NCBI RefSeq assembly: GCF_047219225.1
Contig: NZ_CP178208.1
Coordinates: forward strand, 1,116,001-1,180,000
DNA from: IMCC45349 sp047219225
GTDB taxonomy: Bacteria; Bacteroidota; Bacteroidia; Flavobacteriales; Flavobacteriaceae
DNA: 64,000 nt
Direction of reading: 5' to 3'
A program made the translations under genes and the position numbers. Under the pieces are notes generated by a model, which had not been told where the DNA came from, did not search any database, and saw only the letters and a list, made by a program, of their open reading frames with translations. The first letter of the stretch is position 1, and each line of letters starts with the position of its first letter. Of this stretch, positions 1 to 9,969 are shown one piece after another.

Positions 1-1436
1 TAGTAACAAACTTCTCTGACGACCCAGGGTTTATACAGTTAGTACAAACCAATGGTGATCAACCAGGTTCAGGTTCTACTGACTGTTCTATTTTATGTGA
101 TGTTGATTTAGGTGAAGATTTAGATTTATGTGGATACACAACTTACACATTAACTGCTGAATCAGCATATGCTGATTATTACGAATGGTACAAAGACGGT
201 ATCCAAATTACTGGAGCAAATTCTGAAACTCTTGAAATTACAGAATCTGGTACTTATACTGTATTAATAGATAATGATATTTGTGAAGAACCTGCTCTTG
301 ATGAAATAGTAGTAAACTTCTATCAAGAACCTACTCTTAACCCAATTGAAGATATTATAACTTGTGATGATGCAAGTGGTGATGAAATTGAAGATTTCGA
401 TCTTGAATCACAAACAGCTATTTTATTAGGTGACCAATTACCTTCAGATTTTGCTGTGACATATCACGTAAGTTTAGAAGACGCTCAAGCTGGAGTAAAT
501 CCTCTTACATCTCCTTACACTAATACTGCTAACCCTCAAACTATATATATTAGAGTTGAAGATGTTAACGCAGTAGGATCTGATTCAGGATGTTTTGTAA
601 CTACTTCATTTAATATTGAAATATCTGGACCAACTCCAACTGCTACTAGTGTTGACTTCCCATTATGTGATGATGCATCTAGAGATGGTGTTGAAATTTT
701 TGATTTAGATAGTCATTCTGCCAATATTTTAGATGGTCAAGATGATACAATATTTACAGTAACGTATTACTTATCTGAAACTGAAGCTGAAGACGGAAAT
801 AACCCATTAACTTCTCCATACGAGAACACATCAACTCCACAAACTATTTATGCTAGAGTTGAAAGTAATGTTGCAACTGATTGTTACAGTATAACTAATT
901 TCGATTTAATTGTAGAAGATGTTCCATACACAACTTTTGATGGTTCGATTACTTATGAAGTATGTCCAAATGCTACAGTTCCAATTGAAGTAATGGCAAT
1001 TGCTGAAAATTATTCAGAAAGTGAAGTTACAATTAATTGGTATCAAGATGGTGTATTAATCCCAGGGCAAAATAGCTTAACACTTCCAACTGTTTTAACT
1101 GAAGGTATTTACACTATCGAAGTTACATTTAACAACAATGGATGTTCTTATATGGCTGATGTAGATGTAGTTGAATTAGAAACATGTGTAATCCCTCAAG
1201 GCATATCACCAGATGGTGATGGGTTAAACGATAGCTTTGATTTAAGTAGCTATGATGTACATAAGCTTGAAATTTACAATAGATATGGTCAATTAGTTTA
1301 TTCAAAAGAAAATTATTCTGATGAATGGGTTGGTCAATCTGATGAAGGAGAGAGATTACCTGTAGGTACATATTTTTATGTAATGAGATATCAAGATAAC
1401 AAGCAAAAAGCAGCTTGGGTATATTTAAATTATTAA
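1..1436 (+). CDS. Large secreted/surface protein with type B (gliding-associated) C-terminal sorting domain, 5' end outside window
   Basis: The frame is open from the left edge (codons begin at base 3) to a TAA at 1434-1436, so only the last ~478 residues are present. They contain an Ig/PKD-like segment (about 110-325), then two tandem modules of about 100 residues starting near 360 and 666 that share CDDAS...FDL and NPL(T)SPY.NT..PQTIY. Another Ig-like segment follows, then a C-terminal domain from about 1190 with PQGISPDGDGLND, YNRYG and LPVGTYFY motifs. That is the gliding motility-associated C-terminal family (TIGR04131/CHU_C), which directs proteins through the type IX secretion system (T9SS). 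The protein is therefore probably exported and held on the cell surface, perhaps as an adhesin. The next gene encodes a second protein with the same tail, and PorP and OmpA-like partners follow. The true function of the adhesive modules is unknown. Confidence 0.9.
   Translation, partial: VTNFSDDPGFIQLVQTNGDQPGSGSTDCSILCDVDLGEDLDLCGYTTYTLTAESAYADYYEWYKDGIQITGANSETLEITESGTYTVLIDNDICEEPALDEIVVNFYQEPTLNPIEDIITCDDASGDEIEDFDLESQTAILLGDQLPSDFAVTYHVSLEDAQAGVNPLTSPYTNTANPQTIYIRVEDVNAVGSDSGCFVTTSFNIEISGPTPTATSVDFPLCDDASRDGVEIFDLDSHSANILDGQDDTIFTVTYYLSETEAEDGNNPLTSPYENTSTPQTIYARVESNVATDCYSITNFDLIVEDVPYTTFDGSITYEVCPNATVPIEVMAIAENYSESEVTINWYQDGVLIPGQNSLTLPTVLTEGIYTIEVTFNNNGCSYMADVDVVELETCVIPQGISPDGDGLNDSFDLSSYDVHKLEIYNRYGQLVYSKENYSDEWVGQSDEGERLPVGTYFYVMRYQDNKQKAAWVYLNY
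360..922 (+). repeat. Two tandem ~101-codon modules inside the surface protein
   Basis: Cysteine codons at 363 and 666 open two copies of the same protein module, a 303-nt period. Shared features are CDDAS, FDL, a VTY(Y/H) strand, NPLTSPY and PQTIY. The copies have diverged at DNA level, so they are protein repeats rather than recent duplications. More copies may lie upstream, outside the window. Confidence 0.75.
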
Positions 1437-1452
1437 ACAAAAAACAGAGATT

Positions 1453-1530
1453 TTTTAAGAGTCTTTTAATCGATTATAATTGCATTTTGTCTATTATAAT
1501 TTTGTTAACGGACTCTTAAAATTCTTTTTT
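1453..1530 (+). terminator. Long-loop inverted repeat with T-run between the two surface-protein genes
   Basis: The 11-base arm TTTTAAGAGTC (1453-1463) is exactly complementary to GACTCTTAAAA (1511-1521), with a 47-base AT-rich loop and a T-rich stretch after it. The position 17 bases past a stop codon suits a terminator or attenuator, but the loop is unusually long. Confidence 0.45.
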
Positions 1531-1602
1531 TCTATATTGGTAAGCCTATTGTTTATCTTCAATTTAGAAAATAATTTTAGTTAACTAACTTAATCGATAC
1601 AA

Positions 1603-4600
1603 ATGAAAAAAATTACTCTTTTATTTGCTCTGCTACTATCAATAGTGACATGGCAAATTGATGCTCAGATTACTTCATTCCCATATGTCGAAGATTTCGA
1701 ATCTGGTGATGGTGGCTGGGTTGCAGACAACACAACTAATGGTACTTGGGCTCTTGGTGATCCTGCTGGAACAACTATTATTGGTGCCGACTCTGGAACC
1801 AATGCATGGGCCACAAACTTAACAGGAACTTATAATGCTAATGAAAATTCATGGGTTACTAGCCCTGTTTTTGATTTATCATCTTTAGTTACACCTTCTA
1901 TCGAACTTGCAGTTTGGTGGAATAGTGAATTTAGTTGGGATGGAATGGTACTTCAATCTTCAATTGACTCTGGAGCTTCATGGCAAAATGTTGGAGCTGT
2001 TGGAGATCCAAACAATTGGTATACTGATAACTCAATTAATGGAAACCCTGGAGGTCAACAAGAAGGTTGGTCTGGTAGAGAATCATCAAGCAACGGCTCA
2101 GGCGGTTGGGTTTTTGCAAGACATTCTTTAACTGGTCTTGGAGGTCAATCTAATGTAATTTTTAGAGTAGCTTTTGGTTCTGATGGTTCTGTTCAAGATG
2201 ATGGTGTAGCGTTTGATACTGTAAGTATTTTTGAAGTTACTTGTCCTGACCCAACGGCAATTACTCTTAACAATATCACTGATACTTCATTAGATATTAG
2301 CTGGACAGCTGGTAATACAGAAACAAATTGGGAGATAGTAGTTCAACCTCAAGGTACAGGTGTACCAACTGGTCCAGGAACTGCAATAACAACTAACCCT
2401 TATACTGTTGGATCATTAACACCTTCTACTTCTTATGAAATATATATTTTAGCAGACTGTTTAACTGATGGTCAAAGTAGTTGGGTAGGTCCAATCAACT
2501 TTAATACAACAAACGTTCCACCACCACCACCTAATGGTGTTACTTGTGCTAGTGGAACATCTTCATTTATATTTACTGAAGATTTTGAAACTGATCCAGC
2601 TGCTGGTTGGACAGGTACAACTTTTACTGGAGGAAATGGTGATTGGGATATTACAGCTGGAAATGCTAACTCAGGGGGTACAGGACCTAATGCCTCTTTT
2701 AATGGAGGAATGCACCTAGAATATGAAGCATCAGGAGATTCTTCAACGATTGCTTCAGCAATATCACCTGCTATTGATTTATCAGCAGCAGTGGATGGAG
2801 CGGAACTTTCTTTTTATATGCATGCTTTTGGAGCTGACATGGGAACTCTTAATGTGGGAATAGCAAATGACCCTGCTGGACCATTCACAAATTTGTATAC
2901 TTGGATTGGTGACTTCCAAGCTACTGATGATGAAGCTTGGGTTCCAATTGGAATTAACCTTGATGCTTATTTAGGTCAGGTAGTTTACATAGAATTTAGT
3001 TATGGAGGTGCTGGAACTGGTTTTGAGGGTGATATGTCTATTGATTATGTAAGAGTAGAATCTTGTGGTTCTTTTTGTATTGCTCCTAGTGGAATAACTG
3101 TTTCAAATGTAACTGGAACTTCTGCCGATGTAGCTTGGACAGGAAATAATGGAGAGGCTGAATGGGAATATGTAGTTCAACCTGCTGGAACTGGTGAACC
3201 TACTGGAAGTGGAACTGTTGTAAACACACCTAGTGTTAACTTAACAGGTTTAAACTTCTCAACAGATTATGAAATTTATGTGAGAGCTAACTGTGGTAGT
3301 GATTATAGTGTTTGGGCTGGCCCTGTAAACTTTAGCACTACAATACAGGTAAATTATGATGTAGACTGTGCTGTAGGACCAACTAACATGAATTATTGTT
3401 ATGTAAATAATGAAACCAACGTCTTTACTTTTACAAGTACTGATGGCTCTTCTTTAAATTTCACAGTTAATGCTGGTCAAGTTGAAGATGGTTGGGATGA
3501 ATTTATTGTTTACGATACTGATGGTACAGAATTAACACCTGTAAACTTCTATGGTAATGCTGGTGATTTAGCTGGTGTATTCTATCAATCTACTGGTGAT
3601 ACAATTTCTTTTACAGTAACTTCAGATGGAGTAATTAACTGTTCTGATAATGGATATACTCCAATTGATGTAACAGTAGCTTGTGCTACATGTGACAACC
3701 CAGTAGCAACTTATACACTAATTGAAGATTGTGCTAATGCTCCTCAATTCTTTATTGATGTTGATATTACTGATCTTGGTACTGCTACAACTTTAAATAT
3801 AACTGATAACCAAGCATCTCCTTTAGTTACTGCAACGAATACTGGTATTGTTACAATGGGACCTTATCCTAATGGCACTGATGTTATTGTAACAATCGAG
3901 AATGCAGATGATAGTAATTGTATAATTTCAAGTAATCCTATAAATCTTCCATTCTGTGGTGATACATGTACAACCGCTTTACCTGTTGCTTGTGGTGATA
4001 GTGTTTCTGGTAGTACAGTAGCTGCTTCTGACGTTGACGAACCAGCTGATTTTTGTGGTACTGGTGGTGGTGCTCCTGGTGTATGGTATTCATTCACAGG
4101 AACTGGTGATATTGTAACAATGTCATTATGTAACTCAACTTATGATACTAAAATTCAAGTTTGGGAAGGTGATTGTGATAACTTAACTTGTGTAACAGGT
4201 AACGATGATAACTTTGGAGCATGTGGTGGAGCACAATCTGAAGTGTTATTTGTTTCAAACCCTGGAACAGAATATTTAGTTTATGTATTTGGATTTGGAT
4301 CAAGCACTGGTGATTACACATTAGATGTTACTTGTGAGACTCCTCCAACACCTCCTGCAAATGATGAATGTGATAACGCAACAACATTTGTAGCTAATGC
4401 TGATGATACTTGTACAGAATTTGCCTCAGGTACTACTTGGGGAGCAACAGGATCTTCTCAAGCTAATGGTTGTGATGATACTGCTGATGATGATGATGTA
4501 TGGTTCCAGTTTGATGCAGTTTCAACTGACCATGCTGTAACATTAAATAATATTGTTGGTGGAGGTTTAGCTTTTGTACTTTATGAAGGTGATGATTGTA

Positions 4601-6582
4601 ATAACTTAACACAAATTGATTGTAGCCCATTCTTTGGTGACCCTACAATTATAGCTAATGGATTAACAGTTGGTAACACATATACTGTAAGAGTTTACTC
4701 TTCTTCAACTGATCCACTACAAAATATTACTTTTGACCTTTGTGTGTTTACTATTCCACCTCCAATTTATACAAGTGAAACAGATTACACTGTTGAGCAA
4801 ATAATTATAGATGTATTAGCAAACGAGAACCCAGATTGTCCTCAAATTTCAAATATTACATATTCAACAGGTACTGATTTTGGTACTACAAACGGAATTG
4901 GTTATTTTGAAGCTAACGGATCTGGATGGCCTTTTGAAGCTGGTTTAATTATGACTTCTGGTGATATTAATAATGCTCCAGGACCTGAAGATGAAACGTT
5001 AAGTGATGGTGGTTTTGCTTGGCCTGGAGATACTGATCTTGAAAATGCAGTGCCAACGCTAAATCCAGGAGATTCAAATAATGCATCAATTATTGAGTTC
5101 GATTTTGTACCAATTATTGAACACATGAGTTTTGACTTTATATTCGCGGCTGAAGAATATGGTACATTCCAATGTGGTTTTTCAGATGCTTTTGCTTTCT
5201 TATTAACCGATTCAAATGGAGTAACAACAAATCTAGCTATAGTACCAGGAACAACAGATCCCGTATCAGTTTTCACTGTTAGAGATGACACATATAACGG
5301 TAACTGTCCATCTGTAAATCCAGAATTCTTCGATAGCTTTTATGGAGATGGTGGTGTAAACCCTATTAATGCTCCTATAGATTTTAGAGGTCATACTACA
5401 ATTATGACTGCAGAAGCTACAGTAGTACCTAATGAAATATATCATATTAAATTAGTAATTGCTGATGCTCTTGATACTGCTTATGATTCTGCTGTATTTA
5501 TTGGAGCAGGTACTTTTAACATTGGTAGACCAGATCTAGGAGATGATATTACACTTGGATCAGGTGAAGAAACTTGTGAAGGTAACGCTATCATTCTTGA
5601 TTCTGGTGATCCTCCAACTAATGCAGATATTGCTTGGTATATGGATGGTGAATTATTAGAGGGTGAAAACACTCAATTCTTAGAAGTTACTGAAACTGCT
5701 TTTTATGCTGTTGAATATTCTTATTCTAACCTATCTTGTGCAGTTTCTGATGAAATTTTAGTTGAGTTTTATGAAAACCCTGAACCAGAACCTGTTCAGG
5801 AAACAATAGTAAGGTGTGCTGATTTAGAAGTTACACTAGAAGTAGTTGTAAACAACTCAGAAGTATTAGAAACTATGACATATTACTGGACATATAATAA
5901 TACTGATGTGCAGTCTGGTCCAGATAACACATATACATTACCTGCTGGTTCTACTGACTTTGGTGATTATATAGTAACTGCAATTGATGAAAGAGGTTGT
6001 TATGGTAACACTACAATTTCTGTTATAGAAGGTACGTACCCAATTGTTGAAGCAGTTGATGCAAATGTTGATAAATGTATTAACGAAGATGTTACACTAG
6101 AAGCTTTCCCTGCTAATCCTGAAGCATTGAGTGATGATTTAACTTACACTTGGTATATAGGAGGCGTTGAAATGCAATCTAGTAGCGATAACACTTACGT
6201 ACATGCTGCAGGTGAATCTGAAGCAGTAGTTACTGTGATGATAACAGATGAGTTATCACAATGTATGGGTGAAACAGACATAAATGTAGTATACTACGTT
6301 AACTCAAACTGTTTAGATTTACCACAAGGTATTTCTCCTGGATCTGTAGACGGTTTAAATGACTGTTTAATCTTAGACCATTTAGCGGATAAAGAAGGCA
6401 TTAGAAAAGCTGAAGTATTTAACCGTTACGGAACAAAAGTTTATGAGTTTGATAGTTATGTAGATCAATGGTGTGGAACTGATGAAGACGGTAAATTATT
6501 ACCTGTTGGAACTTATTTCTATACAATTTACTTTAACTCGAACCGTGAACCAATAACAAGCTGGATATATTTAAATTACTAA
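1603..6582 (+). CDS. Multidomain T9SS type B sorting-domain surface protein (1659 aa)
   Basis: A signal peptide ends near residue 21 (…DAQ). Domain order read from the translation: choice-of-anchor J/MAM-like sandwich (~25-212), fibronectin type III (~214-303), second anchor-J domain (~320-489), second FN3 (~492-581), CUB-like segment (~585-700), two cysteine-rich sandwich modules (~785-911 and ~921-1050), a choice-of-anchor L domain (~1055-1306, with FDFIFAAEEYG), Ig-like segments, and a type B sorting domain from ~1573. The tail ends WIYLNY and the upstream gene ends WVYLNY. The tail has SPGSVDGLNDC where the family usually has SP(N/D)GDGxND, so it is a diverged copy. The protein is likely exported by the T9SS and surface-attached. 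Ligand-binding or adhesion is inferred from domain type; no catalytic motif was seen. The ATG at 1603 follows an AT-rich leader and starts a clean signal peptide. Confidence 0.92.
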   Translation: MKKITLLFALLLSIVTWQIDAQITSFPYVEDFESGDGGWVADNTTNGTWALGDPAGTTIIGADSGTNAWATNLTGTYNANENSWVTSPVFDLSSLVTPSIELAVWWNSEFSWDGMVLQSSIDSGASWQNVGAVGDPNNWYTDNSINGNPGGQQEGWSGRESSSNGSGGWVFARHSLTGLGGQSNVIFRVAFGSDGSVQDDGVAFDTVSIFEVTCPDPTAITLNNITDTSLDISWTAGNTETNWEIVVQPQGTGVPTGPGTAITTNPYTVGSLTPSTSYEIYILADCLTDGQSSWVGPINFNTTNVPPPPPNGVTCASGTSSFIFTEDFETDPAAGWTGTTFTGGNGDWDITAGNANSGGTGPNASFNGGMHLEYEASGDSSTIASAISPAIDLSAAVDGAELSFYMHAFGADMGTLNVGIANDPAGPFTNLYTWIGDFQATDDEAWVPIGINLDAYLGQVVYIEFSYGGAGTGFEGDMSIDYVRVESCGSFCIAPSGITVSNVTGTSADVAWTGNNGEAEWEYVVQPAGTGEPTGSGTVVNTPSVNLTGLNFSTDYEIYVRANCGSDYSVWAGPVNFSTTIQVNYDVDCAVGPTNMNYCYVNNETNVFTFTSTDGSSLNFTVNAGQVEDGWDEFIVYDTDGTELTPVNFYGNAGDLAGVFYQSTGDTISFTVTSDGVINCSDNGYTPIDVTVACATCDNPVATYTLIEDCANAPQFFIDVDITDLGTATTLNITDNQASPLVTATNTGIVTMGPYPNGTDVIVTIENADDSNCIISSNPINLPFCGDTCTTALPVACGDSVSGSTVAASDVDEPADFCGTGGGAPGVWYSFTGTGDIVTMSLCNSTYDTKIQVWEGDCDNLTCVTGNDDNFGACGGAQSEVLFVSNPGTEYLVYVFGFGSSTGDYTLDVTCETPPTPPANDECDNATTFVANADDTCTEFASGTTWGATGSSQANGCDDTADDDDVWFQFDAVSTDHAVTLNNIVGGGLAFVLYEGDDCNNLTQIDCSPFFGDPTIIANGLTVGNTYTVRVYSSSTDPLQNITFDLCVFTIPPPIYTSETDYTVEQIIIDVLANENPDCPQISNITYSTGTDFGTTNGIGYFEANGSGWPFEAGLIMTSGDINNAPGPEDETLSDGGFAWPGDTDLENAVPTLNPGDSNNASIIEFDFVPIIEHMSFDFIFAAEEYGTFQCGFSDAFAFLLTDSNGVTTNLAIVPGTTDPVSVFTVRDDTYNGNCPSVNPEFFDSFYGDGGVNPINAPIDFRGHTTIMTAEATVVPNEIYHIKLVIADALDTAYDSAVFIGAGTFNIGRPDLGDDITLGSGEETCEGNAIILDSGDPPTNADIAWYMDGELLEGENTQFLEVTETAFYAVEYSYSNLSCAVSDEILVEFYENPEPEPVQETIVRCADLEVTLEVVVNNSEVLETMTYYWTYNNTDVQSGPDNTYTLPAGSTDFGDYIVTAIDERGCYGNTTISVIEGTYPIVEAVDANVDKCINEDVTLEAFPANPEALSDDLTYTWYIGGVEMQSSSDNTYVHAAGESEAVVTVMITDELSQCMGETDINVVYYVNSNCLDLPQGISPGSVDGLNDCLILDHLADKEGIRKAEVFNRYGTKVYEFDSYVDQWCGTDEDGKLLPVGTYFYTIYFNSNREPITSWIYLNY

Positions 6583-6602
6583 TAAAACCTAATAACTAAA
6601 CA

Positions 6603-7520
6603 ATGAAAAAATTATATATCATACTATTTGTAGTCTTGTTTGCATATAATGCAAATGCGCAACAAGACCCTCAATACACGCAATATATGTATAATATGAA
6701 TGTAATTAATCCAGCATATGCTGGATCAACCGAAGGACTTGCAGTTGGTGCTCTTTATAGAAGCCAATGGGTAGGTTTAGATGGCGGTCCTCAAACTTAT
6801 ACATTCGCTATACATTCTCCTATTGGAGAAAAAGTTGGTCTAGGTTTTTCTGTAATTGCAGACGAAATTGGACCTGTAAAAGAAACTAATGCTTATGTTG
6901 ATTTCTCTTATACCATTCCTGTTGGAAATGTAACTAAACTTGCATTTGGATTAAAAGGTGGATTTACATTCCATGATATTGGGATTTGGGAAGGTCAAAT
7001 AGATCTTATTGATGCAGGTGACCCTTTCTTTGCTCAAAATATTGATGAAACAACACCTAATATTGGTGCTGGAGTTTATTTATACCAGCCAAATAAATAT
7101 TATGTTTCTGTATCTATGCCAAACATTTTAAACTCTGTGCACTTAGATGCTAGTAATACTGAAATAGGTTCGGAAACTCAGCATTTATTTGCAGCAGCAG
7201 GTTATGTATTTGATTTATCTGAAAACTTTAAATTAAAACCACATGGTTTATTAAAGTATGCTAGCGATGCTCCTGTAAGTTTTGACTTGAATGCAAACTT
7301 ATTTATGTACGACTTAATAGAAGTTGGTGCAGGTTACCGCTTAGATGATTCTTTTAGTGCAATGATAAACTTTATGATTACTCCTAATTTAAGAATTGGT
7401 TATGCTTATGATGCTATACAATCTGAACTTGACATTGTTACAAATGCATCGCATGAAGTTTTCATCAACTTTGATTTAAATTTCCCAAGAAAAGTTTCAC
7501 GTTCACCTCGTTATTTCTAA
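6603..7520 (+). CDS. PorP/SprF family type IX secretion system outer-membrane protein
   Basis: This 305-residue protein has a signal peptide ending ...NANAQ, followed directly by the hallmark QDPQYTQYMYN and NPAYAGS of the PorP/SprF family. The rest alternates short beta strands, as expected for an outer-membrane beta-barrel of about 300 residues. In Flavobacterium johnsoniae, PorP/SprF-like proteins encoded beside type B cargo are needed for secretion or surface attachment of that cargo. Here it lies 20 bases after the large cargo gene and 21 bases before the OmpA-like gene, so the three are probably co-transcribed. Which cargo it serves is inferred from position only. Confidence 0.93.
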   Translation: MKKLYIILFVVLFAYNANAQQDPQYTQYMYNMNVINPAYAGSTEGLAVGALYRSQWVGLDGGPQTYTFAIHSPIGEKVGLGFSVIADEIGPVKETNAYVDFSYTIPVGNVTKLAFGLKGGFTFHDIGIWEGQIDLIDAGDPFFAQNIDETTPNIGAGVYLYQPNKYYVSVSMPNILNSVHLDASNTEIGSETQHLFAAAGYVFDLSENFKLKPHGLLKYASDAPVSFDLNANLFMYDLIEVGAGYRLDDSFSAMINFMITPNLRIGYAYDAIQSELDIVTNASHEVFINFDLNFPRKVSRSPRYF

Positions 7521-7541
7521 TCTAGTTAAGCTATAAAAATC

Positions 7542-9452
7542 ATGAAAAAATTAATCACAATATTTACAATCGTAATGATGAGTAGTTTAAGCTTAACTGC
7601 TCAAAATAAAGACACAAAAAAAGCAGATAAACATTTTGCAAGATTTGAATTTGTTGAAGCTGCTAAAGACTATGCAGACTTAGTATCTGATGGTAAGGCT
7701 GATACTTATGTATATTCACAATTGGCTGAGTGTTACTACAATGTATTTAACACTACTGAAGCTGAAAAATGGTATGCTAAAGCATTAGAAACTTCAGAAG
7801 AGCCAGAAATGATTTATAAGTATTCACAAATGCTTAAAGCTAATGGTAAATATGAGGCTTCTAATACACAAATGGACAAGTTTGCATCTATGCGTCCAGG
7901 TGATGAAAGAGCGATTGCTTATAAAAAGAACCCTAATTACTTACCTAAAATTTTAGAAAAAGGTAAGAAGTTTAATGTTCAAAACATGGATATTAACTCT
8001 GCTACTTCTGATTTTGGAGGAACGTTACAAGATGGTAAATTATACATTACTTCTGCTAGAAATAGTGCTAGAAAAAACTATGGATGGAATGAACAACCAT
8101 ATTTAGACATTTATGAATTAACTGCTAATGAGGATGGGTCTTACCAAAATGCTGTTCTTGCTAGCAATAGGATTAATACTAGATACCATGAAGGTTTAGT
8201 TTCTTTTTCTCCTGATGGAAATACAATGTATTTCTCTCGTGAAAGTTTTTATGACAGAATTTTCGAGAAAGATTCTCTTACTAACTACAAAGTAAGTCAG
8301 TTAAACTTATATAAAACAACTAAATTATCAGATGGATGGAGTCAAGTAGAGCCTTTACATGTTAATAGCGCTAATTACTCTGCTAAAAATCCTGCTGTAA
8401 GTGCAGATGGTAAAACATTATACTTTGCTTCGGATATGCCAGGTGGTTATGGTTTATATGACATATATAAAGCAGATATCAATGAAGATGGTACAATTGG
8501 TGAGCCAGTTAACTTAGGGCAAAAAATTAATACTGAAGGTCAAGAAATGTTCCCTTACTCAAGTAGTAATGGTACTTTATACTTCTCTTCTAACGGTCAC
8601 TTAGGATTAGGTGGGTTAGATGTATTCCATACTAAAGAAATTGATGGGAAAATGGCTCCAGTAAGAAATGTTGGTGTTCCTGTAAACAGTAATGCAGATG
8701 ATTTTGCTTTTAGTATCAATGAAGATGCTGGAGAAGGATTTGTTTCTTCAAATAGAGAAGGTGGAAAAGGAAGTGATGACATTTATGCAGTTAAAAAACT
8801 TCAACCTTTATGTGATGTGTTAATTGCTGGAACAATTACAGATAATAAAACTGGTGCACCTTTAAGTGGAGCTACAGCTACATTATATGATAGTGAAGGT
8901 AACATGATTACTTCTAAGATGTCTAATGCTGAAGGACTTGTTGAATTTATTGTTGAGTGTGAAACAGATACTCAAATGGAAGTTACAATGCCAGATTACG
9001 AAAGTAAGCGTGTAGATATTGAAGGAACAAATGAAGAAGAAGTTGAAGTTGCTGTTGCTTTAGATCCTATTGAAGTAATTATTGAAAATGAGCAAATTGT
9101 TTTAAATCCAATTTACTTTGACTTTGACAAATCTAACATTACAGCTCAAGCTGCTTTTGAATTAGATAAATTAGTTCAAATCATGAATAAATATCCTGAA
9201 TTAGTAATTAGTGCTGAGTCTCATACTGATAGTAGAGGATCTGCTTCTTATAACGAAAGATTATCTGACAGACGTGCTAAAACTACTGTACAGTATGTAA
9301 TTTCTAAAGGAATTGATGCTAGCAGAATTACAGGTCAAGGAAAAGGAGAAAGTGCTCCTAAAGTAGATTGTGGTGGAAATTGTTCTGAAGAAGATCACCA
9401 AATGAATAGAAGATCTGAATTTATTATTACTAGTGGTAATCCTAACTCTTAA
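7542..9452 (+). CDS. PorE-like protein: TPR, beta-propeller (PD40), carboxypeptidase-regulatory and OmpA domains
   Basis: The 636 residues show a signal peptide (~1-20), TPR-like helices (~25-130), PD40/WD40-like propeller blades with SPDGNTMYFS and SADGKTLYFAS (~145-420), a carboxypeptidase-regulatory beta-sandwich (~425-510) and an OmpA peptidoglycan-binding domain (~520-636) with YFDFDKSNI, HTDSRGS and NRRSEF. A CGGNC insert lies near the end. This order matches PorE of Porphyromonas gingivalis, a T9SS component that links the outer-membrane complex to peptidoglycan. The gene follows the PorP-like gene closely and probably forms its periplasmic anchor. It could be a paralogue dedicated to the adjacent cargo rather than the core PorE. 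Confidence 0.9.
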   Translation: MKKLITIFTIVMMSSLSLTAQNKDTKKADKHFARFEFVEAAKDYADLVSDGKADTYVYSQLAECYYNVFNTTEAEKWYAKALETSEEPEMIYKYSQMLKANGKYEASNTQMDKFASMRPGDERAIAYKKNPNYLPKILEKGKKFNVQNMDINSATSDFGGTLQDGKLYITSARNSARKNYGWNEQPYLDIYELTANEDGSYQNAVLASNRINTRYHEGLVSFSPDGNTMYFSRESFYDRIFEKDSLTNYKVSQLNLYKTTKLSDGWSQVEPLHVNSANYSAKNPAVSADGKTLYFASDMPGGYGLYDIYKADINEDGTIGEPVNLGQKINTEGQEMFPYSSSNGTLYFSSNGHLGLGGLDVFHTKEIDGKMAPVRNVGVPVNSNADDFAFSINEDAGEGFVSSNREGGKGSDDIYAVKKLQPLCDVLIAGTITDNKTGAPLSGATATLYDSEGNMITSKMSNAEGLVEFIVECETDTQMEVTMPDYESKRVDIEGTNEEEVEVAVALDPIEVIIENEQIVLNPIYFDFDKSNITAQAAFELDKLVQIMNKYPELVISAESHTDSRGSASYNERLSDRRAKTTVQYVISKGIDASRITGQGKGESAPKVDCGGNCSEEDHQMNRRSEFIITSGNPNS

Positions 9453-9491
9453 TAAAAGTTCACAATCAATATAACTAACTAACCAATCATT

Positions 9492-9521
9492 AAAAAGCCT
9501 TAACTATAGTTAAGGCTTTTT
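9492..9521. terminator. Bidirectional intrinsic terminator
   Basis: A perfect palindrome AAAAAGCCTTAAC-TATA-GTTAAGGCTTTTT lies between the convergent OmpA-like gene (plus) and the small membrane protein gene (minus). Both strands end in a T-run, so it can stop both transcripts. Confidence 0.9.
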
Positions 9522-9524
9522 TTA

Positions 9525-9902
9525 TTATAATGCATTAAGTAAAACTAATGCCAATGCTATTATTCCAATGGGTAAAAGCCATACTATCCAAATACTATAT
9601 GTTTTTGTTTTAACTTTTAAGGATTTAGCATTTAACACCTTTCTCTTTTTGCCACTATACTTTATCCAGTTTTTAAAATATAGTATAACGACTACAAGCC
9701 CAAATAATACCCAAGCTTTAGTTGAAGACATTGTTGTAACCTTCATTTGATTAAAAAACTTAGCAAAGAATACACCTAATAATAGGATTACAGAGCTTTC
9801 AAATAATAATATATAGAACACTGCTAAAGTGTTCGATTTACGCTTTAATTTGTCCTTATAAGCGTTAAAAACTGTGAAAAATAATTGATCTGATATTGTC
9901 AT
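9525..9902 (-). CDS. Small three-helix membrane protein, function unknown
   Basis: Reading from the ATG at 9902 gives 125 residues with three hydrophobic segments (~26-50, ~58-78, ~102-125) separated by a Lys-rich stretch (KKRKVLNAKSLKVKTK). An in-frame upstream ATG at 9947 would add 15 residues, but it falls in the terminator hairpin of the gene behind it, so 9902 is the better start. No recognised domain or catalytic motif was seen. It is separated by terminators on both sides and probably stands alone. Its role is unknown. Confidence 0.7.
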   Translation of the reverse strand: MTISDQLFFTVFNAYKDKLKRKSNTLAVFYILLFESSVILLLGVFFAKFFNQMKVTTMSSTKAWVLFGLVVVILYFKNWIKYSGKKRKVLNAKSLKVKTKTYSIWIVWLLPIGIIALALVLLNAL

Positions 9903-9910
9903 AGAGTAAA

Positions 9911-9945
9911 AATAAAAAAAGCCGCATGAAAATTCATGCGGCTTC
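9911..9945 (-). terminator. Intrinsic terminator of the DUF5689 gene
   Basis: On the minus strand a 12-bp stem AAGCCGCATGAA/TTCATGCGGCTT with a two-base loop is followed by seven Ts. It lies 25 bases after the stop of the DUF5689 lipoprotein gene. Confidence 0.9.
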
Positions 9946-9969
9946 AAGTTTATTTGAATTATATTTTAT

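Noticed and set aside
4902..5291. Antisense open frame of 129 codons within the large surface protein gene, and similar antisense frames elsewhere
   Set aside because: They lie opposite strongly supported genes, have no signals of their own, and arise from codon bias on the coding strand.
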